Shown here in pieces: positions 1 through 5,563 of a DNA stretch of 5,810 nt. Position 1 is the first letter of the stretch. Each line of letters starts with the position of its first letter. The position numbers and the translations under genes are program-made. Location: the NCBI GenBank assembly GCA_036388295.1, contig DASVSC010000148.1, forward strand, positions 1-5,810. The letters are read 5' to 3'. Source of the DNA: RYN-431 sp036388295. Its GTDB lineage: Bacteria; Planctomycetota; Phycisphaerae; Tepidisphaerales; Tepidisphaeraceae. Below the pieces are notes generated by a model. The model saw only the letters and a list, made by a program, of their open reading frames with translations, was not told the origin of the DNA and did not search any database.

Positions 1-503
1 GTCGGATCTGAACCGCCGGTGTCGCGGACACACTCGGCTTTCATCGCGAGCGTGCTGGCGATGCGCTCGACTTCCTCCAGATCCTCGGCCGGTGCCCAGG
101 CGGAGCGAATAGCCTCGTTCGCTGCCCGGATGATCTCCCGCCGGCGGAACTTGTCGGCGACGATGTCGGCGTAGTGCAGGCCGTTCGCTGCGGTCGGCAC
201 CGTGTTCAAGAGTTCGGCGAGGTAGGCCGTTCCACCGATCTCGTCGAGCTGGCCGCGGCGGGCCAGCTCCTCGCGTAGAATGACGGCGTCCATCGGCCGC
301 CCGCGCTCCCGCGCGTCCGCTAAGATCTTGAAGATGATGGCATGGTCGACGAGGTAGAAGGCTTCGTGACTGTGGATCCTCTCACGTGCCTCTTCGTACA
401 AGTCGACGTCCAACATGAGCGACGCCAGCAGGCACTGTTCCGCGGTGATGCTCTGCGGCGGCAGCTTGTCGAATTGCGTCGACGGGTCGTTGATGCGGAT
501 CAC
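1..503 (-). CDS. dnaB: DnaB-type replicative DNA helicase, N-terminal part (cut by window edge)
   Basis: This is the N-terminal part of a replicative helicase that would unwind DNA ahead of the phage replication fork; 167 codons are visible. Residues 14-32 read LPPQSITAEQCLLASLMLD, the typical DnaB N-terminal opening. The DnaB-N helical domain continues with an HAIIFKIL segment (54-61), a GRPMDAVILREEL segment (68-80), IGGTAYLAELL (89-99) and PTAAN (103-107), then a K-x-R-R-R linker helix at about 118-122. The RecA-like ATPase domain with its Walker motifs would lie to the left, outside the window. The start is GTG at 503-501, in a GTGA overlap with the stop of the O-like gene, and GGAGG sits about 6 nt upstream. 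Following an initiator-like gene is the usual phage order (loader/initiator, then helicase). The gene could be a DnaB-N-only fragment, which cannot be excluded because the rest is unseen. Confidence 0.9.
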   Translation of the reverse strand, partial: MIRINDPSTQFDKLPPQSITAEQCLLASLMLDVDLYEEARERIHSHEAFYLVDHAIIFKILADARERGRPMDAVILREELARRGQLDEIGGTAYLAELLNTVPTAANGLHYADIVADKFRRREIIRAANEAIRSAWAPAEDLEEVERIASTLAMKAECVRDTGGSDP

Positions 504-1507
504 GAGAACCTCCGTCCGTAAGCGACCGGGGCGGCAGGCTTCTGCACCTGGCCATTTTCCAGCTTCGGCACGTTGCCGTTCGCCCAGGCAGCCAGCTCAC
601 GCCGCACGCACCCGACCGCGTGCTTGATGCTCATGAACTCCTTGGGCTGCTTGATGAGCCGCTCGACGGCCTCGGGAATCAGCGTGTGCCGTGCCACGCG
701 GGTGCCGCCCCACAGCATCGGCGGCAGCGGTTCCAGCTCCGCCAGCAGGGCCACAACGGGCAGGTGGTCGTTGTTGTTTTTGCGGATGACGTAACCGACG
801 CCCTGCGGCGGCGGCAACATCGCCCAGCGGTCGAACGCCCCGATGGCAGCGTCGAGCGCCGCGACCTTTTCAGGCGTTGCCCGGTCGATCGGAGTCGGCG
901 GATGGCGTTGCGGTCGTTGTCCCGTCTTCGCCGGGTCGTGTTTTTCGTCCTCGTTGCCGTCTGCGCGCGCTTCTTCTGGTAATGACTTTGATAATGAATT
1001 CCTTATAGGGTCGCTCTGCGCCCCTGTTTGCGCCCCCTTTTGCGCCCCTGTTTGCGCCCCTGTTTCGTCCAAAAACACTGTTTCCTGCGGCACTGTTGTT
1101 GCAACAGGGTTTACGTCGGTAAACCCGGACCCCCGGGACACTGTTTCGGGATTGCCTGCGGACCACGGCTCTGCGGTGAAATTGATCAGCCAGACCGCCC
1201 GGTTGCCACGGCCCGGTTTGCTCTCCCTGACCGTGCGGATGACGCCCAGGGCGTGCAACTCCGCCAGCGCCGGGTGCACGTAGCGGCCGGCCGTGAGACC
1301 GGCGTTCTCGCGGATGGCCTCGATTGACATGCTGACCTGCCCCGTCTTGAAATCACGCTGCGCGCACATGGCGATGAGCACGCTCATCGTGGCCGGCAGC
1401 AGTCGGCGCTCGCCCTTGCTCTGCAGGCGCACGATGTAGGACGGCAGCGTCACGTAGTGCAGCCCTGATGCCGGTTTTCCGTTCTTCTCGTGCATTACGT
1501 CCGCCAC
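500..1507 (-). CDS. Phage replication initiator, lambda O-like winged-helix protein
   Basis: Probable DNA-binding replication initiator of 335 aa. The N-terminal part (about residues 18-110) has the pattern of a winged helix-turn-helix: LPSYIVRL, a helix with MSVLIAMCAQRD, SIEAIRENAGLTAGRYVHPALAELHALGVI as recognition helices, then a basic R/K-rich wing ending VWLINF. Residues 149-164 are a TGAQ/KGAQ repeat encoded by four 12-bp DNA repeats. A charged, probably disordered linker follows (about 165-215). The C-terminal segment (about 215-312) is helical and could contact the helicase. The stop overlaps the dnaB-like start as GTGA, fitting an initiator/helicase pair. The GTG start at 1507 lies 3 nt after the stop of the upstream gene and has no clear Shine-Dalgarno. 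An ATG at 1495 with GGCGGA upstream is an equally good start and gives 331 aa. The role is inferred from domain pattern, internal iterons and neighbours; a transcriptional regulator is the alternative. Confidence 0.7.
   Translation of the reverse strand: MADVMHEKNGKPASGLHYVTLPSYIVRLQSKGERRLLPATMSVLIAMCAQRDFKTGQVSMSIEAIRENAGLTAGRYVHPALAELHALGVIRTVRESKPGRGNRAVWLINFTAEPWSAGNPETVSRGSGFTDVNPVATTVPQETVFLDETGAQTGAQKGAQTGAQSDPIRNSLSKSLPEEARADGNEDEKHDPAKTGQRPQRHPPTPIDRATPEKVAALDAAIGAFDRWAMLPPPQGVGYVIRKNNNDHLPVVALLAELEPLPPMLWGGTRVARHTLIPEAVERLIKQPKEFMSIKHAVGCVRRELAAWANGNVPKLENGQVQKPAAPVAYGRRFS
981..1064. other. Candidate replication origin inside the O-like gene
   Basis: Four direct 12-bp iterons (1017-1064) are followed, in the direction of the gene, by a stretch at 981-1008 with only 7 G/C in 28 positions, in a window that is otherwise roughly 60% GC. 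Iterons plus a flanking AT-rich unwinding region inside the middle of an initiator gene is the layout of the lambda origin in gene O. Palindromes at 1097-1126 may be part of it. The origin function is inferred; the repeats and the AT-rich block are directly visible. Confidence 0.55.
1017..1064 (-). repeat. Four tandem 12-bp iterons
   Basis: The minus-strand unit is AACAGGGGCGCA. Copies occupy 1017-1028, 1029-1040, 1041-1052 and 1053-1064. Three are identical and the second (1029-1040) differs at two positions. They are in frame with the O-like gene and encode TGAQ TGAQ KGAQ TGAQ. Synonymous positions are also conserved between copies, as expected if the DNA itself is the functional element, though recent duplication would look the same. 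Confidence 0.9.
1097..1126. repeat. Palindrome and perfect 8-bp inverted repeat beside the iterons
   Basis: TGTTGCAACA (1097-1106) is a perfect 10-bp palindrome. It directly abuts GGGTTTAC-gtcg-GTAAACCC (1107-1126), a perfect 8-bp stem with a 4-nt loop. Both lie inside the O-like coding sequence, about 35 bp from the iterons. They may be protein-binding sites or a DNA/RNA hairpin connected with the origin; no function is shown. Confidence 0.6.
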
Positions 1508-1510
1508 GGT

Positions 1511-3046
1511 TCACGCTTTCGCTGTGCTGGTCATCCACGGAAACTTGCCGGCCCTAACGCGATGGACCGCCTCTTTCTTCTGAGTGACCGTGAGTTGGTC
1601 CCACTCGCCGGGGCGGGGCAGGAACAGCCTCATGCGACGCTGCGCAATGACGATCGCACCCATGGGGTCCGAAGGCTTGCCGTCCGGCTTGGGCGGGCGG
1701 TGCGCCACCACGAAGTGAAGGAAGTCGTCGGCGGTGCTTTTGGCGGTGATCGGCTTCGGCGCAACGTCGTAGTCGATGGCCGCCTGGGTTTGCGCTCTTT
1801 CCTCGTCCGTCACTGGCGTCAAGGTCTTGGCGGGGGGCTTTACGTCCAGATCGTCTAGCACGTTCGCGCCGGCGATCGGCCCGGCATCAGTAGCCGCCGT
1901 CGCTGCGCTGCCAGCGGCAGCCTTTGCCTCACGCTCGGCGCACACGCGAGCCCATTCCGCCTGCTCGCGCGCGTCGTGGTCGTCCGGATCGGGCTCCTGG
2001 CCGGCCACCTGGTCGTCGATGATCTCTTCGGCTTCGGCCGGCGAATGCGACACGCCACGTTGAACCGGATCCGGCGTCGGCGGCTGATCGTCGCCATCGA
2101 TGATGTCGATGTGCACGGTCGACGCCGGCGGCATGTTGTGAGCGGCTTCCGGATAGAACTCGTCGACGACAGCCCGCATTTCCGCCGGCTGTTCGTAGCC
2201 TGGAAGTGACAGCAGCGCCCGGTACTGCCGCTGCGTGGCCTCGATCTCCTTCTTGTGCGACAGCAGGTAGCGTTCCTGCTCAAGCGCCTTCGTACGGATC
2301 TCGTCCATGTCCGTGCCGTGCAGTTCGATCTGCGGGCAGTAGACGGTTTCCACGCGCCCGCGGTGCTTCACCTTCACCGCGTGCAGCTCCATCATCAGAG
2401 GCATGCCGCGGAGCACGCCGCCGGTGAGCTGGCTGATGCTGGCGAACGACCCGACGAGCTTGTCGTAGGTAATCAGCGACGTCGTGCGGAACTTGTACAC
2501 GCCGCCGAACCGGGCACTGGGCGAGCGGATGTAGCAGCTCAATTCCGAGTTGAGCTTGAAGAACTTGTTGCCCTTGTCATCCGCCCAGTTCCGCAGCTCG
2601 TCGGTCCACTCTGCGATCTCGGGCTTAGGTAGCGGCTTGTTGTGGTCGTCAACGTGCCATTCCACCGTCTTGCCGTCCGAACGAGCCCCCAGCTGCGTCG
2701 CGCCCACGTACCACACCCATTGGGTACGCAGGATGTCTTCGACTTCGTTGACGGCGAATTGAATGGGAAGCGTGCGGATGACGCGCTCGTAGCCCGCCGC
2801 GCTCGCTTTCGTGGGTTTCTCGCCGAACTGTGCCGTCAGCTCCGCCATGAGCGAATCGTCAATGATCAAATCGCCGTCGTACGCCATGGCCTGACGCCGC
2901 ATGGTGGTGATCAGGAAGTGGTCGATCTTCCTGGGCGGCCGATACCCGTTTTTCTCCGGCCCTTTGATGCCGATCTTGATCTTGCCCAGTTCATTGAGTC
3001 GGGGGGCAGTTTTGCCGAGCGACTCGTTGATGGTCGCGATGCTCAT
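1511..3046 (-). CDS. Phage Gp3/recombination directionality factor-like protein (tentative)
   Basis: A 511-aa protein. The N-terminal 250 residues resemble what I recall of the phage Gp3-like (recombination directionality factor-like) family: ELGKIKIG then PRKIDHFLIT (19-47), FGEKPTK (74-80), VYKFRTTS (183-190), then SISQLTGGVLRGMPLMMEL (203-221) and a VKHRGRVETVYCPQIEL strand (226-242). A probable coiled segment follows (250-280). Residues about 305-435 are acidic and Ala/Pro/Asp rich, so likely disordered, and a small basic C-terminal domain follows (about 436-511). The ATG start overlaps the exonuclease stop as ATGA, with AAGGTGA upstream. Coupling to a RecE-like nuclease is the usual place of a single-strand annealing protein, so it may act on recombination intermediates; that is inference. 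It shows no RecT, Erf or Beta signature that I can recognise. The coding call is secure, the family call moderate to low. Confidence 0.75.
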   Translation of the reverse strand: MSIATINESLGKTAPRLNELGKIKIGIKGPEKNGYRPPRKIDHFLITTMRRQAMAYDGDLIIDDSLMAELTAQFGEKPTKASAAGYERVIRTLPIQFAVNEVEDILRTQWVWYVGATQLGARSDGKTVEWHVDDHNKPLPKPEIAEWTDELRNWADDKGNKFFKLNSELSCYIRSPSARFGGVYKFRTTSLITYDKLVGSFASISQLTGGVLRGMPLMMELHAVKVKHRGRVETVYCPQIELHGTDMDEIRTKALEQERYLLSHKKEIEATQRQYRALLSLPGYEQPAEMRAVVDEFYPEAAHNMPPASTVHIDIIDGDDQPPTPDPVQRGVSHSPAEAEEIIDDQVAGQEPDPDDHDAREQAEWARVCAEREAKAAAGSAATAATDAGPIAGANVLDDLDVKPPAKTLTPVTDEERAQTQAAIDYDVAPKPITAKSTADDFLHFVVAHRPPKPDGKPSDPMGAIVIAQRRMRLFLPRPGEWDQLTVTQKKEAVHRVRAGKFPWMTSTAKA

Positions 3047-3960
3047 AAATCACCTTCTGAGTACCAGTCGGGAAGTTGGATCGTCACCGGCAGGCTGCTA
3101 ATGCCGGGGAACTTGTTCGATTCAAGCGCCGCGGCGCGACGTTCGAGCAGCCGGCGATACAGGTTGCGGCCGTGGGCGAGCGTGTCGTCACCGACGATGT
3201 GCACCACCACGTCAAACGGCGGCTTCTTTTCGACCGCGATGCAGACATGCACGACGCTGATCTCTGGCCGCAGCGTCTGTAGGCCGTCGTCGTAGAACGC
3301 GGACTGACCGAAGTAGCCGTGCTTGCCGTACTCGCGCCAAAAGTCGCGCGGCTCGATGAACGTCGACGCCGTCGTTTTAAGGTCGATCGACACGATCTGT
3401 GTCGCCTTGGGATCTGTGACGGTGGGGTACAGCAGCACGCTCGGCGCACGGCAGAACCGGTCAAGCCGGCCCTGGCAAAGCTGTTTCGAAACGCTGTCGC
3501 GCCAGACCTGCGTCAGCTCGTTCTTGCCCTTCGTGTCGTAGAGCAGGGGGCCCGCAGTCTTGTGCTGCCGCAGCGACGCCTGCATGCCGAGCAGTTCCTG
3601 GTATCGGTCGGCTTTCAGGTGGCCTTTGCCGACGTTCTCGTCCTGCCAGCGCTTCTTGGCGTCCTTATGCTCTTTAGAGCGGTAATCACCCGGAAACTCA
3701 GGCATCGTTACGTATAGCTCGGCGAACTTCTCCGGCTCCAGGACGGCGGTGTGGAAGGCCGTGCCGAACTCCAACGCGTCGGTGTCCTCGTCGGGTGTGG
3801 TCTCGGCGAAGTAGCCGGCGAGCGCGGAGCGTTTGTACGGCTTGAGCGTGCTCCACCGAATACCGCCGATGCGGGCGTAGTCGGCATACGGCACGTTCTC
3901 GTGAAACCCGGCTTGTGTCAGCGGTGGCCGTGGCGGCGCCGCCGTGGTATCCGAAATCAT
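3043..3960 (-). CDS. RecE/exonuclease VIII-like PD-(D/E)XK nuclease
   Basis: A predicted DNA exonuclease of 305 aa in the RecE-like PD-(D/E)XK group (putative exodeoxyribonuclease 8, PDDEXK-like domain). It would resect double-stranded ends to single strands for phage recombination. Visible landmarks in order are STLKPYKRS (38-46), LEFGTAFHTAVLEPE (63-77), E148 in NELTQVWRD, GRLD (164-167), the catalytic core D193-L-K195-T-T, the Q219-xxx-Y223 motif typical of RecB-family nucleases, and a C-terminal LPDWY (297-300). All expected acidic and lysine residues are present, so it is probably active. The ATG at 3960 is preferred because it overlaps the previous gene's stop as ATGA and has GAGGAAG just upstream; a longer in-frame start at 4026 would run far into the upstream gene. 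The stop overlaps the 511-aa gene's start as ATGA. Confidence 0.88.
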   Translation of the reverse strand: MISDTTAAPPRPPLTQAGFHENVPYADYARIGGIRWSTLKPYKRSALAGYFAETTPDEDTDALEFGTAFHTAVLEPEKFAELYVTMPEFPGDYRSKEHKDAKKRWQDENVGKGHLKADRYQELLGMQASLRQHKTAGPLLYDTKGKNELTQVWRDSVSKQLCQGRLDRFCRAPSVLLYPTVTDPKATQIVSIDLKTTASTFIEPRDFWREYGKHGYFGQSAFYDDGLQTLRPEISVVHVCIAVEKKPPFDVVVHIVGDDTLAHGRNLYRRLLERRAAALESNKFPGISSLPVTIQLPDWYSEGDL

Positions 3961-4256
3961 GACTTCCTCGTTCCGTTGGCGATGCGGAGCAGGACGTCCG
4001 CATGACAGGCGAGACCTGCGGGGCAAAAGCAGGCCAGGTTCTTGCCGCGCAACTGCTCGCGGGCGAGCTGGGCGATGCGCCGGCCTTCGAGCTTGAGCCA
4101 GCGTTCGTAGTGGGCGATGGCTTCCTCGCGCGTGCGGGACGTGATGCCGTCGACTTTAAACGGGTTGCCGAAGCGGCTCGGCCGTGACACCCGGACGGTG
4201 TTCGGGGGCAGTCGATAGCCTTTCACCCGGCTGCACTGGATGCGTTTGGCCGTCAT
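3957..4256 (-). CDS. DUF4326-type protein
   Basis: A 99-aa protein matching the pattern of DUF4326, whose function is unknown and which is frequent in phages. The N-terminal part has RIQCSR-KGYRLPPNTVRVSRPSRFGNPF (5-33). A helix with EEAIAHYERWLK follows (44-55), and the C-terminal signature is LRGKNLACFCPAGLACHADVLL (69-90). C76, C78, C84 and H85 could form a metal site or active site, though that is inference. The ATG at 4256 overlaps the upstream nucleotidyltransferase stop as ATGA, and its own stop overlaps the nuclease start as ATGA. A longer frame reaching 4418 lies wholly within the upstream gene and is rejected as a start. The position between a polymerase-like enzyme and an exonuclease suggests a nucleic acid or nucleotide role, unproven. 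Confidence 0.85.
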   Translation of the reverse strand: MTAKRIQCSRVKGYRLPPNTVRVSRPSRFGNPFKVDGITSRTREEAIAHYERWLKLEGRRIAQLAREQLRGKNLACFCPAGLACHADVLLRIANGTRKS

Positions 4257-5053
4257 CGTGGCGCCTCCGGATCCATGCGCGCGGCGGGTGCCACATACGG
4301 CACGCCACACAATTTGAAATAAGCCCGCTCGTCCGGTGCCGGCACGAGTTGCATCGACAGCGGTTCGTGCTTCCTGCACTGCGGGCATACGCCGGCCCGG
4401 TCGCGGCCGTTGATCCACTTGGAAGCCTTAGCGTCGGTCCAGTCTTCGGGCGCGATAAACAGAAGGCCGCGTTCGCCGGCAAATGTGCCGCGCCACCCGC
4501 AGCCGGCGCACGTCATGTCGTTCTTGTTCCAGACGTACCCGCCGTCGTTCATGTAGCCGTTGCGCTGCAGGGCGTTCACGAGCATCTTGGAGTAGCCACC
4601 GGGCCCGGTGCGGATGGCGAGTACGCTGCCCAGGTTTTCGGCGTCTGCGGCGTAGATCTCGTGGCAGAACCCGCGGTAGTCGACGCCGCGGCTCTTCTCG
4701 CCCCATTTGAAGCGTGTCGCCGTGTACCCCTCCGGCGGATTGGCGCGCGAAATGCCGTCGCCGTTCAGGCCGCCGTAGACGTGCTTTTTCACGCTTCCGG
4801 CGGACGCCAGCTTGTCCAGGTGGTGCATGACGAGATTGACGCGGCGGGTCTCAGTGAACAAACCGCCGGCCTCTTCGATCTCGCCATAACGCGGCACAAC
4901 GACATGCTCGACGTCGCTTACAGCTTCGCGGCCGCGCCGGACGCTGCCGGCGACGGTCCAGTTCTCATACATTTCACGGTCGAACAGGCACTGGAATGCC
5001 ATGGCGTCGGCGGTGGCGTCAGCGAGCGTGCGCTTCGTGGGGGTGGTGGACAT
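4253..5053 (-). CDS. DNA polymerase beta/PolX-like nucleotidyltransferase with zinc-ribbon-like insertion
   Basis: A 266-aa member of the polymerase beta nucleotidyltransferase superfamily. Residues 36-41 are GSVRRG and 46-53 are SDVEHVVV, the GS-x10-D-x-(D/E) metal-binding core (D47, E49). A likely third carboxylate is E132 in CHEIYAAD, where family members usually have Asp. IRTGPGGYSKMLVNALQRNGY (147-167) matches the RTGS/N helix of PolX palms, and FKLCGVPYVAPAARM (246-260) matches the C-terminal Lgl-P-x-x-P-x-x-R segment. Between them lie CAGCGWRG (182-189) and CPQC (223-226), which look like a zinc ribbon inserted in the thumb region. The helix-hairpin-helix lyase domain and PHP domain of full PolX are absent. 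The ATG at 5053 has a strong AAAGGAG site that overlaps the upstream stop. It could be a short-patch polymerase, a terminal transferase or an inactive relative; superfamily membership is firm. Confidence 0.8.
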   Translation of the reverse strand: MSTTPTKRTLADATADAMAFQCLFDREMYENWTVAGSVRRGREAVSDVEHVVVPRYGEIEEAGGLFTETRRVNLVMHHLDKLASAGSVKKHVYGGLNGDGISRANPPEGYTATRFKWGEKSRGVDYRGFCHEIYAADAENLGSVLAIRTGPGGYSKMLVNALQRNGYMNDGGYVWNKNDMTCAGCGWRGTFAGERGLLFIAPEDWTDAKASKWINGRDRAGVCPQCRKHEPLSMQLVPAPDERAYFKLCGVPYVAPAARMDPEAPR

Positions 5054-5055
5054 GG

Positions 5056-5331
5056 CTACTCCTTTGCGCAAGAGGGGAATTGAGAGACGTGCCAACGACG
5101 CAACGTGGTGGTGGCTAGCTGAACTGCGTTCCCGCAGTGCTCGGCTTGGGTCCAAGCGTCGACCATGCCGGCGGCGTATGGATCGGCGAGCAGGGTGTCG
5201 ACGGTGTCAGCCTCGTTCGAAAAATGGACGAGCGTGGTTGCGGCCTGTCGCGGGCTGATGCCCGTTTCGGGGTCAACGACGTCGGTCGCCGCCGGGCCCG
5301 GCTCGGAAACTAAGGCGGGTAAGTGGGTCAT
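5056..5331 (-). CDS. Unrecognised 91-aa phage protein
   Basis: A small protein I do not recognise. It starts MTHLPALVSEPGPAATDVVD, is rich in Ala and Thr, has one Cys-His pair in AEHCGNAVQ (residues about 67-75) and ends HVSQFPSCAKE. It has no membrane segment or signal peptide. The middle part, from about residue 28 to 80, looks helical. The ATG at 5331 is chosen because it makes an ATGA overlap with the small upstream frame; an in-frame start farther up at 5415 would run into that frame. The stop lies 2 nt before the nucleotidyltransferase start, and its last codons contain that gene's AAAGGAG site, so the two are expected to be co-translated. Confidence 0.65.
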   Translation of the reverse strand: MTHLPALVSEPGPAATDVVDPETGISPRQAATTLVHFSNEADTVDTLLADPYAAGMVDAWTQAEHCGNAVQLATTTLRRWHVSQFPSCAKE

Positions 5332-5480
5332 TCGCCACCCGCCTCGACGCTCAGGCTGTCCTCGAACGCCTGCAGTGCGCGCTGTACGAGCCGGTGATTG
5401 TGTTGCAACCACCACTCGGGTGAGCGATAAGTTGTCGCGTCTGGTGCGCCTTCTGGTGCGCGTTCGACCGAATTGGGCAA
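5328..5480 (-). CDS. Small 50-aa ORF at the head of the operon (start uncertain)
   Basis: This frame is open from 5525 to its TGA at 5330-5328, which overlaps the next gene as ATGA. It would encode about 50 aa with RSPEWWLQHNHRLVQRALQA near the middle, a plausible amphipathic helix, and an acidic tail (EAGGE). There is no ATG. A TTG at 5480 is the best start seen, with only a weak purine-rich site upstream. The coupling overlap and the sensible composition are the reasons to report it. The true start may have been displaced if the att junction lies inside the gene, in which case the 5' part would be on the other end of the element. No function recognised. Confidence 0.4.
   Translation of the reverse strand: MPNSVERAPEGAPDATTYRSPEWWLQHNHRLVQRALQAFEDSLSVEAGGE
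5440..5461. repeat. 10-bp direct repeat near the attachment site
   Basis: TCTGGTGCGC occurs at 5440-5449 and again at 5452-5461, 12 bp apart. It lies about 40 bp on the phage side of the tRNA-like segment. Short direct repeats in this position could be arm-type integrase or excisionase sites. They also encode RAPE/GAPD in the small ORF, so coding repetition is an alternative. Confidence 0.4.
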
Positions 5481-5503
5481 ATCTGGCTCGAAATCGTCAT
5501 GAC

Positions 5504-5523
5504 TTCGAATCCATTCGGGCCCA
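5504..5523 (+). other. tRNA 3'-end fragment, probable phage attachment site (att)
   Basis: The plus strand reads TTCGAAT (5504-5510, T-loop consensus), CCATT (T-stem 3' strand), CGGGCCC (acceptor 3' strand, which would pair with a 5' GGGCCCG) and a discriminator A (5523). CCA is not encoded in full. The 5' T-stem strand does not pair, and there is no D-arm, anticodon arm or GGGCCCG 50-75 nt upstream, so this is not a functional tRNA. A tRNA-style terminator follows directly. This is what the distal att copy left by integration into a tRNA 3' end looks like. The exact core boundaries cannot be set without the other end. Confidence 0.6.
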
Positions 5524-5528
5524 CATTA

Positions 5529-5563
5529 GGTCGAACCGTTTAACGACGGTTCGGCCTTTTTTT
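5529..5563 (+). terminator. Rho-independent terminator, plus strand
   Basis: GGTCGAACCG (5529-5538) pairs with CGGTTCGGCC (5547-5556) as a 10-bp stem with one G-U pair, extendable by a T-A pair, with a loop of up to 8 nt. Seven T residues follow at 5557-5563. The opposite strand lacks a T-run after the hairpin, so termination is directed rightward. It probably belonged to the tRNA gene whose 3' end precedes it. Confidence 0.8.

Noticed and set aside
1017..1064. CRISPR or microsatellite reading of the 12-bp repeats
   Set aside because: There are no spacers, the units are contiguous, in frame and inside a conserved-type gene; iterons fit better.
2642..3295. Plus-strand 217-aa open frame, and other long plus-strand frames such as 4184-5083 (299 aa)
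   Set aside because: They lie opposite confident phage genes in high-GC DNA, have no domain pattern, no ribosome sites, and Arg/Ala/His/Val-rich shadow composition.
3961..4026. Longer start of the RecE-like nuclease at 4026
   Set aside because: It would overlap the DUF4326 gene by 70 nt; the ATG at 3960 has a ribosome site and the ATGA overlap seen in the neighbouring genes.
5351..5500. Alternative minus-strand ORF starting ATG at 5500 (49 aa, MTISSQICPI...)
   Set aside because: It does not couple to the next gene and has an unlikely composition (many Ser, Arg, His, Cys); the frame ending at 5328 is preferred, though not certain.
5450..5526. A complete tRNA gene ending at 5523
   Set aside because: The T-loop and acceptor 3' half are present, but the T-stem does not pair and no matching 5' acceptor, D-arm or anticodon arm exists upstream.
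5456..5563. N-terminal extension of the aminopeptidase from a GTG at 5456
   Set aside because: The frame is open but would translate the tRNA fragment and the terminator hairpin; the added residues do not resemble the family.
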